A stretch of DNA of 64,000 nucleotides. Origin: Stictocephala bisonia. Taxonomy: Eukaryota > Arthropoda > Insecta > Hemiptera > Membracidae. The notes beneath the pieces were generated by a model. That model ran no database searches, was not told the DNA's origin, and worked only from the letters and a program-made list of their open reading frames with translations. The DNA lies in NCBI GenBank assembly GCA_035578905.1, contig JAQJVL010000517.1, positions 310,001-374,000 on the forward strand, written 5' to 3'. Below, piece after piece: positions 1-11,600 of this stretch; positions within the stretch are counted from its first letter, which is position 1; each line of letters begins with the position of its first letter. Both the position numbers and the translations under genes were made by a program.

Positions 1-1
1 T

Positions 2-775
2 GTCTATACTGGCGACCCCAGGACCAACGCTGGCGTGAGCCTGGGAGCGTATGACACCGTTTTCCAAGCTGAAGTCGCCATACGTTCAGCGCAAACTATG
101 ATAGGGGTTTGCGGGAAACATATCCACATCCTCTCAGACAGTCAGGCGGCCTTAGGGGCTCTTGACTCCTGGAAAGTTTCGTCTGGTCTAGTCTGGGAAT
201 GTGTGGAGTCCCTCAGCATCCTGGGCTCAAGAAATCAGGTCTTGCTGGAATGGATCCCAGGACATAGGGGATTAGAAGGCAACGAGCAGGCCGATGCCTT
301 GACTAGGGAAGGTGCTATCAAGCCCTTCATTGGTCCTGAGCCGGCCTGCGGCGTTTCGGCTGCAGCTGTCAAAACAGCAATCAAAAACTGGGTCAGCGCC
401 AGACATCTTGAAAGATGGCGGCGGTTCCCAGGGCAAAGACTCGGCAAGGTTCTTGTCAGAAATCCTTCCCAGAAGTTAACAAAGCCACTTCTTGGGTTGA
501 GTAAATTGCACGTCAAGCTGGTGGTGGGACTCATCACCGGTCACGGCAAATTCCGGAGGTATCCAAGAACAGTGGGACTCTTTACGGAGGATCCCATCTG
601 TCGCCTCTGTGGGGAGGACGACTCGTCGGCAGAATACATTGTCCTGGAGTGTGAGGCTCTTGGTGCCAGGAGAAGAGTACTTTTTGAAGGCTCACCTCTG
701 AGACAGTCGGAAATTACTAATCTAGTGAAGAAGCTCCTTGACCTGGTCAAGGATTGCCAGCTTTACGACGATTAG
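2..775 (+). CDS. C-terminal part of a non-LTR retrotransposon polyprotein (RNase H plus Cys/His tail), 5' cut by the window edge
   Basis: The frame is open from base 2, so the protein begins outside the window. The first ~90 residues are a type I RNase H domain, which removes the RNA strand of the RNA/DNA hybrid during retrotransposition. Visible landmarks are FQAE, SDSQAAL and WIPGHRGLEGNEQAD, which hold the usual Glu, Asp and C-terminal His/Asp positions. The first catalytic Asp is normally in YTDGS; here the segment reads YTGDPRT, so this Asp is displaced by one residue. Near the C-terminus, CRLCGEDDSSAEYIVLECEA is the Cys-rich tail seen after RNase H in I-like and related insect elements. 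There is no stop until 775, so the copy is fairly young, but the altered catalytic site suggests it is not active. The clade is not certain. Confidence 0.85.
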   Translation, partial: VYTGDPRTNAGVSLGAYDTVFQAEVAIRSAQTMIGVCGKHIHILSDSQAALGALDSWKVSSGLVWECVESLSILGSRNQVLLEWIPGHRGLEGNEQADALTREGAIKPFIGPEPACGVSAAAVKTAIKNWVSARHLERWRRFPGQRLGKVLVRNPSQKLTKPLLGLSKLHVKLVVGLITGHGKFRRYPRTVGLFTEDPICRLCGEDDSSAEYIVLECEALGARRRVLFEGSPLRQSEITNLVKKLLDLVKDCQLYDD

Positions 776-868
776 GCACCGGGATTGGCACAAAAAGCCT
801 CAGGCTTCGTTGCAAGGGTTGGCTGGACCAACTGTGCATCCCCTTTCAATCTAAATCTAAATCAAAAT
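776..868 (+). mobile_element. 3' UTR and short repeat tail of the non-LTR retrotransposon
   Basis: About 90 bases follow the stop and end near 850-868 in tandem AATCTA-like units, a typical non-LTR 3' terminus. GC content drops sharply after it, marking the element boundary. Confidence 0.6.
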
Positions 869-870
869 GG

Positions 871-3800
871 CAAGAACAAGTCTGATGCTTTTTATCATCG
901 GTAAAAGTGAACTTATAAAACTCCTAATCTTTCTATTTCAAAATAACAAGGAAACTTCTAGACTAGTCAGTGAAATTCGTTTTTTTCCTGTTAACTTAAT
1001 TTATTTGCCAGTATTTAACCCAGCCCAGCGGCTCTTTAACATCGAAAGACAAATATATTGAGAATACTTTGTATTTGAGAAAACTATAAATTTTTCACTA
1101 CACTACTATCAGTTCAGCTGTTTTCCTTATGTGTTTACAACCTGCGAAACATCATATTTTCAACAGCTGTCTATTGTTTACTACCGAAAGTAACATTGTT
1201 TACAACCGAAAATGTTTCACAGTCAACAACACCTGTTTTTAAAACATGTTTCTAATTTAATAAACAGTTAACATTCCAAAAATGAGTTTTTATTCCGTAG
1301 TGTAGTGAAAAGTATCGTTCAAAACTCGAGTGAAAATGTTTTGTATGTTCTCGACCATTTGAAGTGCTCGACAAGTCTCGCACTTCAAACATATGGTCTC
1401 TAACATGAAAAACCCCACTTTCCACTCTTGTTATGAAATATACTATTCTTGTAGTCTGTGATTTCATATATTTTGATATAACATTAAAAGTTATATTTAA
1501 ACTATACCTTCAGTAGCGTGATTGGCAAATTGCAACCGCAGATGGCGCTACCTAGCAGTGATGTGTGAAACTATTACAGTAATCTATCTTATCGACAATC
1601 CGAAGCTACTGGCACCATCTGGCAGAGAAAGTAGCGATTACATTAAAATCGTAAAATTATCCGTATTCGTAACGTATTCTCCAAAACAAGAACAGCTACA
1701 ACTGTTTCATCTTTAATTACCCAAACAAAGAGTGTAATGGAAAATCTTGCAAAATATATTTTCTTCTTTGAATAATTTTCAATTTTATATAACCAAATGA
1801 AATAGTAATGATTCAGCTAAATAAATCTTGACATTAAATTATACTATTCCCCAAAAATCATTATTAAAAATCAAAATACTTAATTAATGATTTATTACGT
1901 TATTAGAAGTTATTATTTTCTTTCCTCCATTATTTAAGTAAAATGTTTAAATCTTATTTTGATTTCGATTTTTTTTAAGAATTATAATTGTATTTGAAGA
2001 TTTATTTCGGTAATACATTACAATTACATTTGATTTAAAAAACATTATTAATTATAGAAGTGCAACATATTCTGCAAGACTTTTTGTTTGAGTAATTAAT
2101 GAAAATTATTCACTACTTTCGTTTTTGAGAATACGTTACAAGGATTATCAGTAGAAGTTTTTCTCTTCACAAAAATATTGAACTGATTTCTTGGCTATTA
2201 TATAACAGTATAATTTTTATGATTAAAGTTCATTGGAGATTTTTCATTCCGACGTATTTGTTTAACATAACAAATAAAATTATATAAAATGAAGAGTACG
2301 TAGTTAGAAATAGTTTAAACAAAAGAGCTGACATAAATATAATGTATATAGAAAAATATTTTATTATTAGGGCTCACACTCGCCCCTTAACTTGACAACC
2401 CCCTCCTCCAGCAAACAACACCAGCCAATTTAATTCATTTAATATCGTTCAGTTCGAAGCGTTTATTTTAAAGCAGAATTCTTGCAATATATATTCTAAT
2501 TCAATTTCCCCACCTTCAATCTTCTTGACAGTAAATAAACCACATAGTGAGATAATGTGGTGCAGGTATTAATCACCATTTTCAAATGTTTTTCCTTTCT
2601 TAACAATGTGAATAAGGATATAACCATGAAGGACTGACATTTTCATATGAGCTACAAAAATATTCTGAATTCTAATAGAGATATTGATCCTATTCCTATT
2701 GGTCCTAGGAAATAGCTCTCAATATATGCATGATTTAACAGTGATAAAATGAAATTCAATCAAAGATTTGAACACGTTTAAAACATACTTCAAGAACAAT
2801 AAAACCTAAGAGAATGAAACCGGTTTGGTCACAAAGAAAACGTTATTCATCAAAATAGCATTGACTGTGATTGACTGTAGCATTGACTCATTAGACTGTA
2901 TGCCACATATTTACAGTCAGTTTTATGTGACAACCGTATCATAAAAGTAAGGGGGATGTTTGCTTACTAAATTATAAGAACAAGGTAAGGTTAAAACAAC
3001 TAGAATACTTGAGTGTTATAATTATAATAAACCAACAATTTATAATTGTACACAAAACTTAAGTGTAGTAGTAGGTCTATGAACAAGTGTTGGAAAAAAT
3101 ACATGAAAATATCTTATGTACAATTTACATGATAGCAAAACTTTACTTATATAAAATTACTAACTCTACTACATACCAGGGAAGACTGTTCGATCACTAC
3201 TTAACTAATTGTCTGATTGTGCGGCAGGGGGTGATTCTTTTAAAAGAAATTTTTCCCTTAATATCGAATTTCAAAGTGTCTATGTGCAAGTTTCAATTTT
3301 ATTGTTTGGGAAAATCATAACGTGAAGAAAAAATTTTCCCTTATAAGTTTTATAAATCTTTAACTGATCTTCACCTTCGTTGTTTGAACATGATTTTACT
3401 GAAAATTTACTTGTGAACTATATGGATTAAAAAATTTATATAGTTCACAAGTAAATTTACAGTAAAATCCTGCTAAAAAAAAAAGGATTTATGGTAGAGT
3501 GAAACTATAAATTGAAACGTGCGCTTCTTTTTCACAATTTTTAAACATGCTGTTTATTTATTAAATGTCCCAACTTGATTTCAGAATGCTCTTAGAGGAA
3601 ATGCGAGAAATCGGAGCTACAACCAATGGCGTGACGATGTAAGCCAGCCGCAACCATAGCAACGCTTTTACGTCTTGTATTTTTGCATTGTTTCAGGTCT
3701 CTAAGTTCATCTGTTTTCTAACCTACTCGTTTGATATCGTGAATATGCATTATGATGGTGAACTTTCTTATTGTTTGTATTGTCTTTTATATTTAAATTT

Positions 3801-4765
3801 CCCATGTTTTAAGTATTATTCTTACTTCATTACTTATTTATTGTTCTATTGTATTATTACTTTAACCATTTCAAAATCTTCAAGCGTAGTTCTGCCTCAA
3901 TAAATAAATTATTGTCTGCCATATGTCAAATGCAGTACACTTGGCAACACCGCACGTCAGTGCTTCTCTCAAACGCCACTAAGCGCGTTCATGTCTATTC
4001 GGGACATTCATTGAATACAGTATAATACGGTTAACTTTGTTTGGATACAGATAAAATTTGCCTATTTAAATTACTGCTTAAAAATCGTTCAAATTATAAT
4101 AATGAATTTATTTCCACAGTTATTAACTGTTTCATTATTTATGTTCCATATTATTAAAATTAGTCATATATGGTTTACTTATTTGATAAAATATAACACA
4201 ATAAAATTTATATTTCAACTGTAGAGACACTTGTTAATCTGGTTAGTAAATTGACAATAGGTAGGCTTATTAAAAACTAAATTTAAGAATAAAACATTAA
4301 TATACAACTATTTCATATTTAAAATACTAAATTCTAACAAGACTGTTGTTATTTTCAACTATAAATTTATATACATAAGTTATGTCTAGTAGAAAAATAT
4401 TATTTTGTCTTAATTTGGTTAGTTCTAGAAGGAATAAATTTATATTTTTTACACTCAAATCGACCAGCAAATTGAGTGTTTGTAAATAAAATACATACGG
4501 GGCTAAAACTTCCAGTTTTTTTGTAATAACTATATTATTGTTACTATGAAAAATCAAGCAAGAAACAAACGCTCAACTGCTTTTAAATTAAATTTAAAAA
4601 TGTGTATACGATAACAATTATTATTTTTTTTTCATTTCAACTACTTATCATTTAATTTTTTACATTTTCCTGTACGCTTTACTGGCAAAAAATACGCCTT
4701 TCGTTTTTTAATTGATATATCAGAGCAGTTCGACTGGGGAAATAATTATTCTATGTAATATTGAA

Positions 4766-4808
<43 letters not shown>

Positions 4809-5485
4809 ATGCTCAAGTCAAACGCATATTCATTTTTTTCTTTTCTAATGTTTAAATTTGTGTTAGCATTATAAATGCTAAAATTTTAGATTGAGTTAAA
4901 TTTGTATTTTATTTTATATTTTAATTGTCTTTTATTATTTATGACCGTATAATTATTTTAGTAGGCCAGGTAATCTCCAATTGTTTATACCGTATGTAAA
5001 ATCATTTATTTTCAGAAAATTATTTTTGGAAAACTGAACAATTATTTTTGTGCACAAAATATATTAATTTTACCTACTAATAAACAAAAATTGTATTATG
5101 AATGTTTTATTAAAAAATATTTTAACTAAATTATTTTATGTTTGTGTTGTGAGTTGATAATTGCAAAATATTGAAATATCGAACAAAGTTTCATTTTATA
5201 ATTAATTTGTTCCAAGGTTGACTCTAATATAAAATGAACTTTTTAGTACAAGTGCTTTGTATACGCCAGGACAGTTTATATCTCTTGGTACTAAAGTATT
5301 TTTTCTAATGTGTCTCTTTTAGCATTTTTCTAAAAGTTTTAACTTAAAGAAGTATTTAAATATTTACTGAAAAACCAAAGCAAATTTAAACGTCTAAAAA
5401 ATACTTTGTTAAATGGTCACGTTTAGCATCACTTTTAAAACATATTTTGAGAAAACATGTTTACAAGTAGTGAAATACAAACAAT
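871..5485. other. Gene-free AT-rich DNA downstream of stum
   Basis: No ORF with coding character was found on either strand. The stretch holds a hairpin at 3392-3469, a run of about 37 T at 4768-4804 and scattered poly-A/T tracts. Short ORFs here are AT-driven chance frames. Confidence 0.6.
3392..3469. repeat. Near-perfect hairpin, 32-bp arms and 14-nt loop
   Basis: The arms 3392-3423 and 3438-3469 are reverse complements at 31 of 32 positions, with one A/A mismatch. The loop 3424-3437 is AT-only apart from two G. Size and shape resemble a microRNA precursor. A tiny MITE or a local inverted duplication is equally possible, since no expression evidence can be seen. Confidence 0.6.
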
Positions 5486-5491
5486 TTTATT
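5486..5491 (-). terminator. Candidate polyadenylation signal AATAAA of stum
   Basis: AATAAA lies on the minus strand about 40 nt after the stum stop codon at 5531. Other AATAAA-like words occur further on in this AT-rich DNA, so a longer 3' UTR cannot be excluded. Confidence 0.4.
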
Positions 5492-5530
5492 TGTAATGTA
5501 TGAGTGTAGCCATTGTTGACTTCAGACGTC

Positions 5531-5622
5531 TTAAGCTCGCTCCACGTCGTGGTTTTGGTTCACGGCCACTGGGGCTGGCTGTTCAGCGCTCTTCTCCGCC
5601 AAAAGTATCCTCTTTTGTTTCC
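5531..5622 (-). CDS. stum: stum terminal coding exon
   Basis: The acceptor CTGTTTAG precedes 5622. Two bases complete the Arg codon left open by the previous exon, then 29 residues ([14 protein letters not shown]..., ending NHDVERA) run to TAA at 5531-5533. GC content is well above the surroundings. The reading VKLA-R-KQKR continues the basic tail expected after the last membrane segment. The exon is too short to appear as an isolated ORF. Confidence 0.8.
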
Positions 5623-8600
5623 CTAAACAGATAAAACATTTTAATATGTACTCCCATTTCTTGACTCTGCACTTAAATGTATTATAAAATAAAAACTATG
5701 ATTTTTCTGGTTTATTTATTTATTTTTTTTTTTTTTTTCTATAAGTTGGGTTATAATATTTATATTTCCATTTTGTCTGCATTTATATTATCAAGTATGA
5801 GAAATGGTATGATTTTTCTATGTTTTTCTTGTTGATCTGTTTTTGTTTACATTTGCATTTATAATGTCTAAGACGCTTTATGATTCCCCTTGTTTTCCTT
5901 GATACTCCTTTTTTACACTTATATTTTTCATTAGTATCATTACTATTCATAAGTAACCTTATAAATTTACCTTAATATTTGAGTGTTAATTTAGTGCTCT
6001 TATTCTGTTTTTATGTCAAAAACTAGTATTATTTGAATATTTAACTTAATTGAGTTATACTTAATTATTTTTTATACTACCTATCCTAAATTTGTCTTAA
6101 TCATGTCAGATATATTTATAAAATATTAACTGGTCACGCTTAGAAAATAGTAAATGTTTTCTTTATAAAATTCCTAGCTTTTTTCTTTGAGTAGGTTTAA
6201 TGATATTTTATTTTAAATGACTAGATGTTAATGATTATATTTGTTAATTTTAAGATATTTTACGAAGATCAAATTTTTAATAAAATAAATAGTCTGCAAA
6301 GTAAAAATACTAATGGTTTGTATTTGTTCATATATAGGCTTTCATTAGAAAACTTATATTTTTTTATATTTTTACGTTACTGTCACGTTAGTAAGAGCCT
6401 AAAGTAATAATAAGTCTAAAATTATAAGTAATTATATCTTTGCAAATTATTAAATTAGTTTGTGGACTTTTCAGCAAAACTTATGCTACCCATAAAGGGT
6501 AGAACTTTTGAGGTAGATTCCCTTTTGACAATTGCTTCTTTCCCTTTTTTGTAAACAAAATTTATGAATTATTTTAATTTAATTTCAACAACGTTTCATC
6601 AAAAACTATTACTGAAAAAGTTACTTTAGCTACGACTGGCGTTAAACTTATTTTATTGTCACAATTAATTATTCTCATTAGCTAATTTTTGCATGTTTTC
6701 ATTTTTTAGTATAGTTTAATCCTAAGTGTCTTATGGCTGCTTTTATTCAAGTAATGCTCATTTGATACTGTAAATATTTTATCCTGGCTATTTTTTTTCT
6801 TAGTAAAATAGGTTTTTTTTCTTAATTTCGTCCATGTAGATTTAATATCAATCCACAACACTTACTTTACCGACTAATTGTTTAGTTGTATTCTTCTATA
6901 TATATATTTTTTTTTTTTTTTTTTTTTTTTTATTATTATTATTATCACTTCACAGAAGTAGTCACAAAAAGATGATTTGTCACATCTGTATGCTTGTAAT
7001 GAAACATGGAGTAAAAGAAAAGTAGGATTGGAACAAATTGCAGTTCCACTTCCCCATCTGTCCTGCCGCAAACATAAGTGATTGTCCCGCTCCTTCGAAT
7101 GTGAAAAGTGATAGAAAAATACATACTTAACAATAAATTTAATAACAACATTTTATAGCTTAATCACACTAAACAATATGAACACAGAACAAACGTACAT
7201 GATATTTTAAAGGGTCACTTTCTTTTGCTCGTGTGATCAAATATAAAAAATTTAATAATTTCACCCCCTTACCATTCACTGAGATTTTTCCAGTTACTCT
7301 CACGTAATCAACGTTTCAGTCACGCAACCAATGGCGCCAACTATGATAAGCATTGGAGTTTATTATTATACGTTTTGTAAATATGTTTGGTACACTTATA
7401 TTTGTTGCTCTCTTAGACTTGGATAATATCTGCTTCAATTGTTTTTTTTCTTTTTTTTAAGAGATGCAGATATCCTTGACAATTTAACTCACTCGTTCTT
7501 CATAGATTATTATCTGGGCGAGGAATTTATCAGAATAAGAGGGAGAACCAGTACAGTACAAGGTTAATATTATTGATAAAAACCAACACTCAAGGACAGG
7601 GTTTGAACCTGCGCTATCTATAAGTCAAGTTCAAAATCCAGACGCCTTAGACCGCTCGACCACTGGCTCTCCCTTGGTACAAACTCCAGACACCTTAGAC
7701 CGCTCGACCACTGGCTCTCCCTTGGTAAACTAGAGGATTAATTAATTTTAATCGCATTATAACAATTTTTTTATTGGTTATATTTTTTATTAATGATTTA
7801 TCATTAGCTTTTATATTAATTTTAACTAATATCTGCAGACCAAGTGATTGTTCTCACCTTGTTATTAATGTAATTTTAGTATTAAATTACGAACTTTTCG
7901 AACGTGGACTTTTGGAAATGTTACTGTAAATTCACATTTAATTCAAATAAAACAACAAAATATCAAAAGTTATTGAACGAAATTTTTCAAACGTTATCAT
8001 AAAAAGTATAACTTATCCAGCAGAGAATATTCTGTGAGATCCACAATGTGCAGTACTTGGAAATTGTTCACAACCACTACACCATACAACCATACTTCTT
8101 TTTTATTCAACCCCTGCAACTTACTGGCAAGTTTGACCATCATGACGCCCCACCAGATGCTCCACCCCCAGCCAACCAGGCAGAAGAGGACAGTAAACAG
8201 CTGACTGATGGCGACCACTATGTTGACACAGAAGGCGCCCAGTCGTGAGGGGTAAGAGTCGTTCACGGAGAACCGGGGCTTTCCGAAACACAGGCAGAAT
8301 ATACCACTGAACAATGTACCTGCAAGATTCAGGTTTATGTTAATGTTATAAGTGACAACAAAAAACACAATCATAAGCATTGATATGTAATATGAGAGAT
8401 ACATATTATGTACTCTTCAAGTTAAATATTAAAGCAATGTCTAGTCCAAACAAATCATTAGGAAATTCACCACGGCAAAATCAAGGCTGAATCAGGTTTA
8501 TTATAATTTCATTTTTTTCAAAATCGTAATTATTTACCTTGAAGTTAAAATAGTTCTTATTTTAAGAAAATGGGTCTAAGAAGCCCTCCATGGGGAAGTA

Positions 8601-11600
8601 CTGGAACCGCCCTTCTCATAATGGGCACTGGTGTTCAACCAAGGTGGAGTAACCTATTGAAATACTGTACTGTAAATGATACTACCGACTTACCCGTTCC
8701 AGGGAGGAAGACGTTGAGGATGCAGCACAGCCAGGCTAGCGGTAGGGGAAGTACTGGAACCGCCCTTCTCATAATGGGTACCTGGTGCTCCACCAAGGTG
8801 GAGTAACCTATTGAAATACTGTACTGTAAATGATACTACCGACTTACCCGTTCCAGGGAGGAAGACGTTGAGGATGCAGCACAGCCAGGCTAGCGGTAGG
8901 GGAAGTACTGGAACCGCCCCTCTCATCATGGGTACCTGGTGTTCCACCAAGGTGGGGTCTAGTTTTGGCAGTCCTTGCTACACAAGTACTCAAATTAATT
9001 TTAATCATAGAGATAACAATGTTGGAGAGAGAAAATCCTGAGATAAGAAAAAGGATGAATCAAAGTAAAAAGAACAAAATGTGAGTAGTCTCTTTTTAAT
9101 ATAAATTTAATGATTCTACAAGCTGAATCATTGTTTGATTTTTCTTTTTTTCATGCTAATCAAAAAGATATTGTAGACCTACTCATGTATAAAAGAGACA
9201 TTTCAAGTAGAAAAATTGACATTCCCTCTCCTTTCCACTAGCATAAATATTTTGAAAACCCATAAATCTACAAACATTTGGAGTTCTCATGGCCTTATGT
9301 TCTCATAATCACAACCCCATCCTTCTTATGTGTGGCTAGTATGTACATAATCACATATGAAAGAACTTTTTGTGCAATTACTGTTAAAAACTAGGATATA
9401 AAAACTGCCAAAGTGATGTATCTAACTTTAATTTCTACTTAGTCGACACAAAGCGTGCTCATGTCAATTCGGGACAGTCCCATCTTCCTTCACTTACCGA
9501 AATGCTGGTCTGGCTTTTCCTCACACTCATCCTGCTTTTCCTACGATCTAGCTGAGGGGGAGGAGTGGGGCCGCAACAGCCTCCCGATCTGCAGCACTCA
9601 AGCCGCGTACATCTGCAGCAAGCACGCAGCTTCTGGCAGCAGCCAAGGTTCAGACAGAACATAGCTCTGCACACGAAAATGTGTCATTTAAATACAAATT
9701 AATTACACTGTACATTTGTATTATTTTAACTTAATTTGGTTAGATTTTTATCACTTTGTGCCAATTATTTTTCAACTTATATTAAATTTATCTTCTCGTT
9801 CTAGGGAATTCATAGGTCGTTACTATTCCAATTATTGTCACAGAATCATTTTAATTTTAGGTGCAATAGAACTTAGATACATTTTTCTTGTATACTTAAA
9901 TAACGATTAAGAAATTATCTAGTGAAAATTAAATTTGTCTTGTTACTGTTAAACTACTGCCTTGTAGACATGGGGGGGGGTTGATAGCTAATACAAATAA
10001 TACAAAATGTATCCACATCCACATAAAAAATCTCGTAAGTAATTTAAACTAATGTAACTAGATAACACTTTAAACTAACAGTTCTACAATATGTGAATAT
10101 TTAATAACAGTGTATTCCTATTCGAATACACTACACACGTATCCTCCAGCATGCCTCACCTGAACATCTTTTGGCATCGCAATCCACACCCCTTACAGCA
10201 GCCTTTGGTCTCCTCTCCCTCTTCTATCCTCTCGACCTCCTCCCGCGGCCTCGGCCTGCGCCTACACCACCTGAAGCAGTTGAGGCGGCCCGCCATTTGT
10301 CGCAGTCGACTTCCCTGTTGACCTTGGGGTTTTGGCGTAGGCCAGGGTTGCGGGTGGCCCGGGGGCTTCGACTTCTTGCAGCAGACCAGCTTGCTGCAGG
10401 CAGCACCCATCCGGTTACCCAGGTTCCCGCAGCACCCTGACGACCCCAAGCGGCCACAGCACCCTTGCTTCTTGGCCGGCGGCGTGGGGGTGGGCTCCAG
10501 AGGGTGGACAGAGTTGTTCATCGGCGATCCCTCGTGTGATCTGAAACATAAATGAAAAGTCAATTATATAGAACTACATTTTTATTCATGAATCTTAAAA
10601 TATTGGGCAGAACACTGCATGATATTGACATTAATTTAAATAAAGAAGTATTTACTTTTACACGTAATGTTTAATAAGACGTTGTTAAAAAACTGTTATG
10701 TATAATTTGTTATGTCTCTTTTTATGTTGTTATTTTTCATGCACTTTCATCTATGGTTAAATGGTTGGAGAGACCTAAATAGTCCTAACTTCGTCACATA
10801 AATAAAGCAATTTTTTCTTTTCATTTTGGTTGTTTTTTTCATTGTTGTGTCATTATTATTGAAAAATAATTTTTTTCTTTTTTCCAATGTGATTATTTTA
10901 AATATACTTACTTTGCAATTATAAATATTTTACTAGTTTGCTGTCACACGTTTTATACCTGAATAAATAATGAAATTGTTTTCAAATTTTGGGAACCTTA
11001 ATTTTTCTTCTATAATCGCTTTCTTTTGGTTGGAATTTTTTTTAATTTTTAATTTTATTTGCTAGTTGCAGAGTACAATGCAACTAATAAACACGCTTTT
11101 ATTGGCATAACAAGAGTGCAATAATTAAGAACTTACTTCTGTACTCTCCAAGTATCGCATGACCACAACCCCCCCCCTTCACAGCCACCCTCTACCCCCT
11201 CAACACCCCCTCTTTAACTTGCATTCTTCATTGATTTACACACTTTGTACTATAGTCTCATTGTTCAAATAATGTACTCGAATTGAAGTAAAGAAAGTTT
11301 TACTTTAAACAAAGGTTTTAGTAACTATAAAAATAAATAAATAAGGTCTAGTTTTAACGTGTTTATTAGCATTACGATTGTTTATAAAGAACACATAATC
11401 AATGCTACACAGACTATGTAACGCGTTTACTCCTTAAAAATTTAAGAAATGAGTTCTCCGGAAACGCAGGCTCACTAAATTTCACACTTTAACCAACTCA
11501 TATTTAAATTATTTTTTAATTTTAAGTAAATAGTTACTGATCTATGAAAATCCTTTGGGGCAATAATACTTTAATGCAAATAACTAATTTAACTTCTAAT

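Noticed and set aside
7600..7727. Possible tRNA-Leu or tRNA-Ser gene
   Set aside because: A and B boxes are good, but there are no acceptor-stem complements and the sequence runs on into a SINE body shared with other copies.
8048..9041. Plus-strand ORFs over the stum 3' exons
   Set aside because: Antisense shadows of the Spec3 exons and of the exon duplication.
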